Of a stretch of 8,236 nucleotides of DNA, positions 8,076 to 8,236 are shown one piece after another; the first letter of the stretch is position 1; each line of letters starts with the position of its first letter. The position numbers and the translations under genes were made by a program. Below the pieces are notes generated by a model. It was not told the origin of the DNA and searched no databases. It saw only the letters and a list, made by a program, of their open reading frames with translations. Origin of the DNA: Lachnospiraceae bacterium (lineage in GTDB: Bacteria; Bacillota; Clostridia; Lachnospirales; Lachnospiraceae); contig JAJQIE010000073.1 in the NCBI GenBank assembly GCA_021199395.1, forward strand, positions 1 through 8,236, given 5' to 3'.

Positions 8076-8236
8076 GCGTTTCCACAGCGTCTGCCAAATG
8101 CGCAGCATTTCTTTTATTGCAGACGCGTCCTGCCCCTGAGCGCAAGCGAGGGGGCGTTTCCACAGCGTCTGCCAAATGCGACAGCATTTCTTTTATTGCA
8201 GACGCGTCCTGCCCCTGAGCGCAAGCGAGGGGGCGT
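8076..8236 (-). repeat. Tandem 78/79-bp repeat array upstream of the L,D-transpeptidase gene
   Basis: Box A appears at 8225-8236 (cut by the window edge), 8146-8163 (complete) and 8076-8085 (truncated), with periods of 79 and 78 bp. Each unit reads, on the minus strand: box A, TTGCGCTCAGGG, box B (8204-8213 and 8125-8134), then a hairpin. The hairpins (8165-8205 and 8087-8126) have 8-bp outer arms GCGTCTGC/GCAGACGC, an inner 6-bp stem AAATGC/GCATTT and a one-sided bulge of 8 nt. The two units differ by one base, in the hairpin loop (GCA against GACA on the plus strand). A smaller first hairpin pairs GCCCCCT of box A with AGGGGC (8132-8137 with 8149-8155). The array continues beyond the window. 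There is no gene in this stretch. Confidence 0.9.

Noticed and set aside
8058..8108. Upstream start of the L,D-transpeptidase (adds 17 residues, MLRIWQTLWKRRERRNN)
   Set aside because: The ATG lies inside a repeat hairpin with no ribosome binding site, and the extra residues are repeat-derived; the ATG at 8057 has a proper site and begins a normal membrane anchor.
8110..8146. Possible promoter inside the array (TTGCGC, 18 nt, TGCAAT on the minus strand)
   Set aside because: Only three of six -35 positions and four of six -10 positions fit, and the same sequence is repeated in each unit; too weak to call.
8076..8236. Tandem repeats as a CRISPR array
   Set aside because: The units are 78-79 bp and contiguous, with no unique spacers between short repeats, and no cas gene is visible.

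Overview
The window looks like a chromosomal housekeeping segment of a Firmicute of class Clostridia, most likely a Lachnospiraceae gut anaerobe. This is an inference from the protein sequences (a Firmicute-type Mfd with a CarD-like RNA polymerase interaction domain, a PG_binding_4/YkuD transpeptidase, strong AGGAGG-type ribosome binding sites) and from the gene order murF-pth-mfd-parvulin lipoprotein. All five genes lie on the minus strand, so transcription runs from right to left.

From right to left: 8058-8236 is a non-coding leader made almost entirely of a tandem 78/79-bp repeat that runs off the window edge. Then come a membrane-anchored L,D-transpeptidase (6327-8057), murF (4794-6296), pth (4234-4806, overlapping murF by 13 bp) and mfd (558-4196). 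The gaps between these four genes are 37 nt or less and each start has a ribosome binding site, so they look like one transcription unit. About 200 bp of intergenic DNA follows, with a good sigma-A type promoter, and then the first 119 codons of a lipoprotein, probably a PrsA-like foldase, cut by the left edge. The operon joins wall-precursor synthesis (MurF), wall cross-linking (L,D-transpeptidase), peptidyl-tRNA recycling (Pth) and transcription-coupled repair (Mfd).

The unusual feature is a family of short, G+C-rich, structured repeats. One copy is inserted in frame in mfd (31 codons), one in frame in murF (44 codons or slightly more), and a tandem array sits directly upstream of the transpeptidase ribosome binding site. 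All copies lie in the same orientation. Each unit has a conserved 18-nt box A (GTGGAAACGCCCCCTCGC), a variable first hairpin, a conserved box B (GGCAGGACGC) and a variable second hairpin, followed by box A again. The second hairpin keeps the same asymmetric shape in the genic and intergenic copies although the stem sequences differ, and every small difference between close copies falls in a loop or bulge. The genic units are 75 and 114 bp, both multiples of three, and translate to a shared peptide motif (VE[AT]PPREARR...QDAASIPMR[CY]AQEAAVE). This resembles in concept the Rickettsia palindromic elements, which sit in frame inside genes, but I do not recognise this family. It is the best candidate here for something undescribed.
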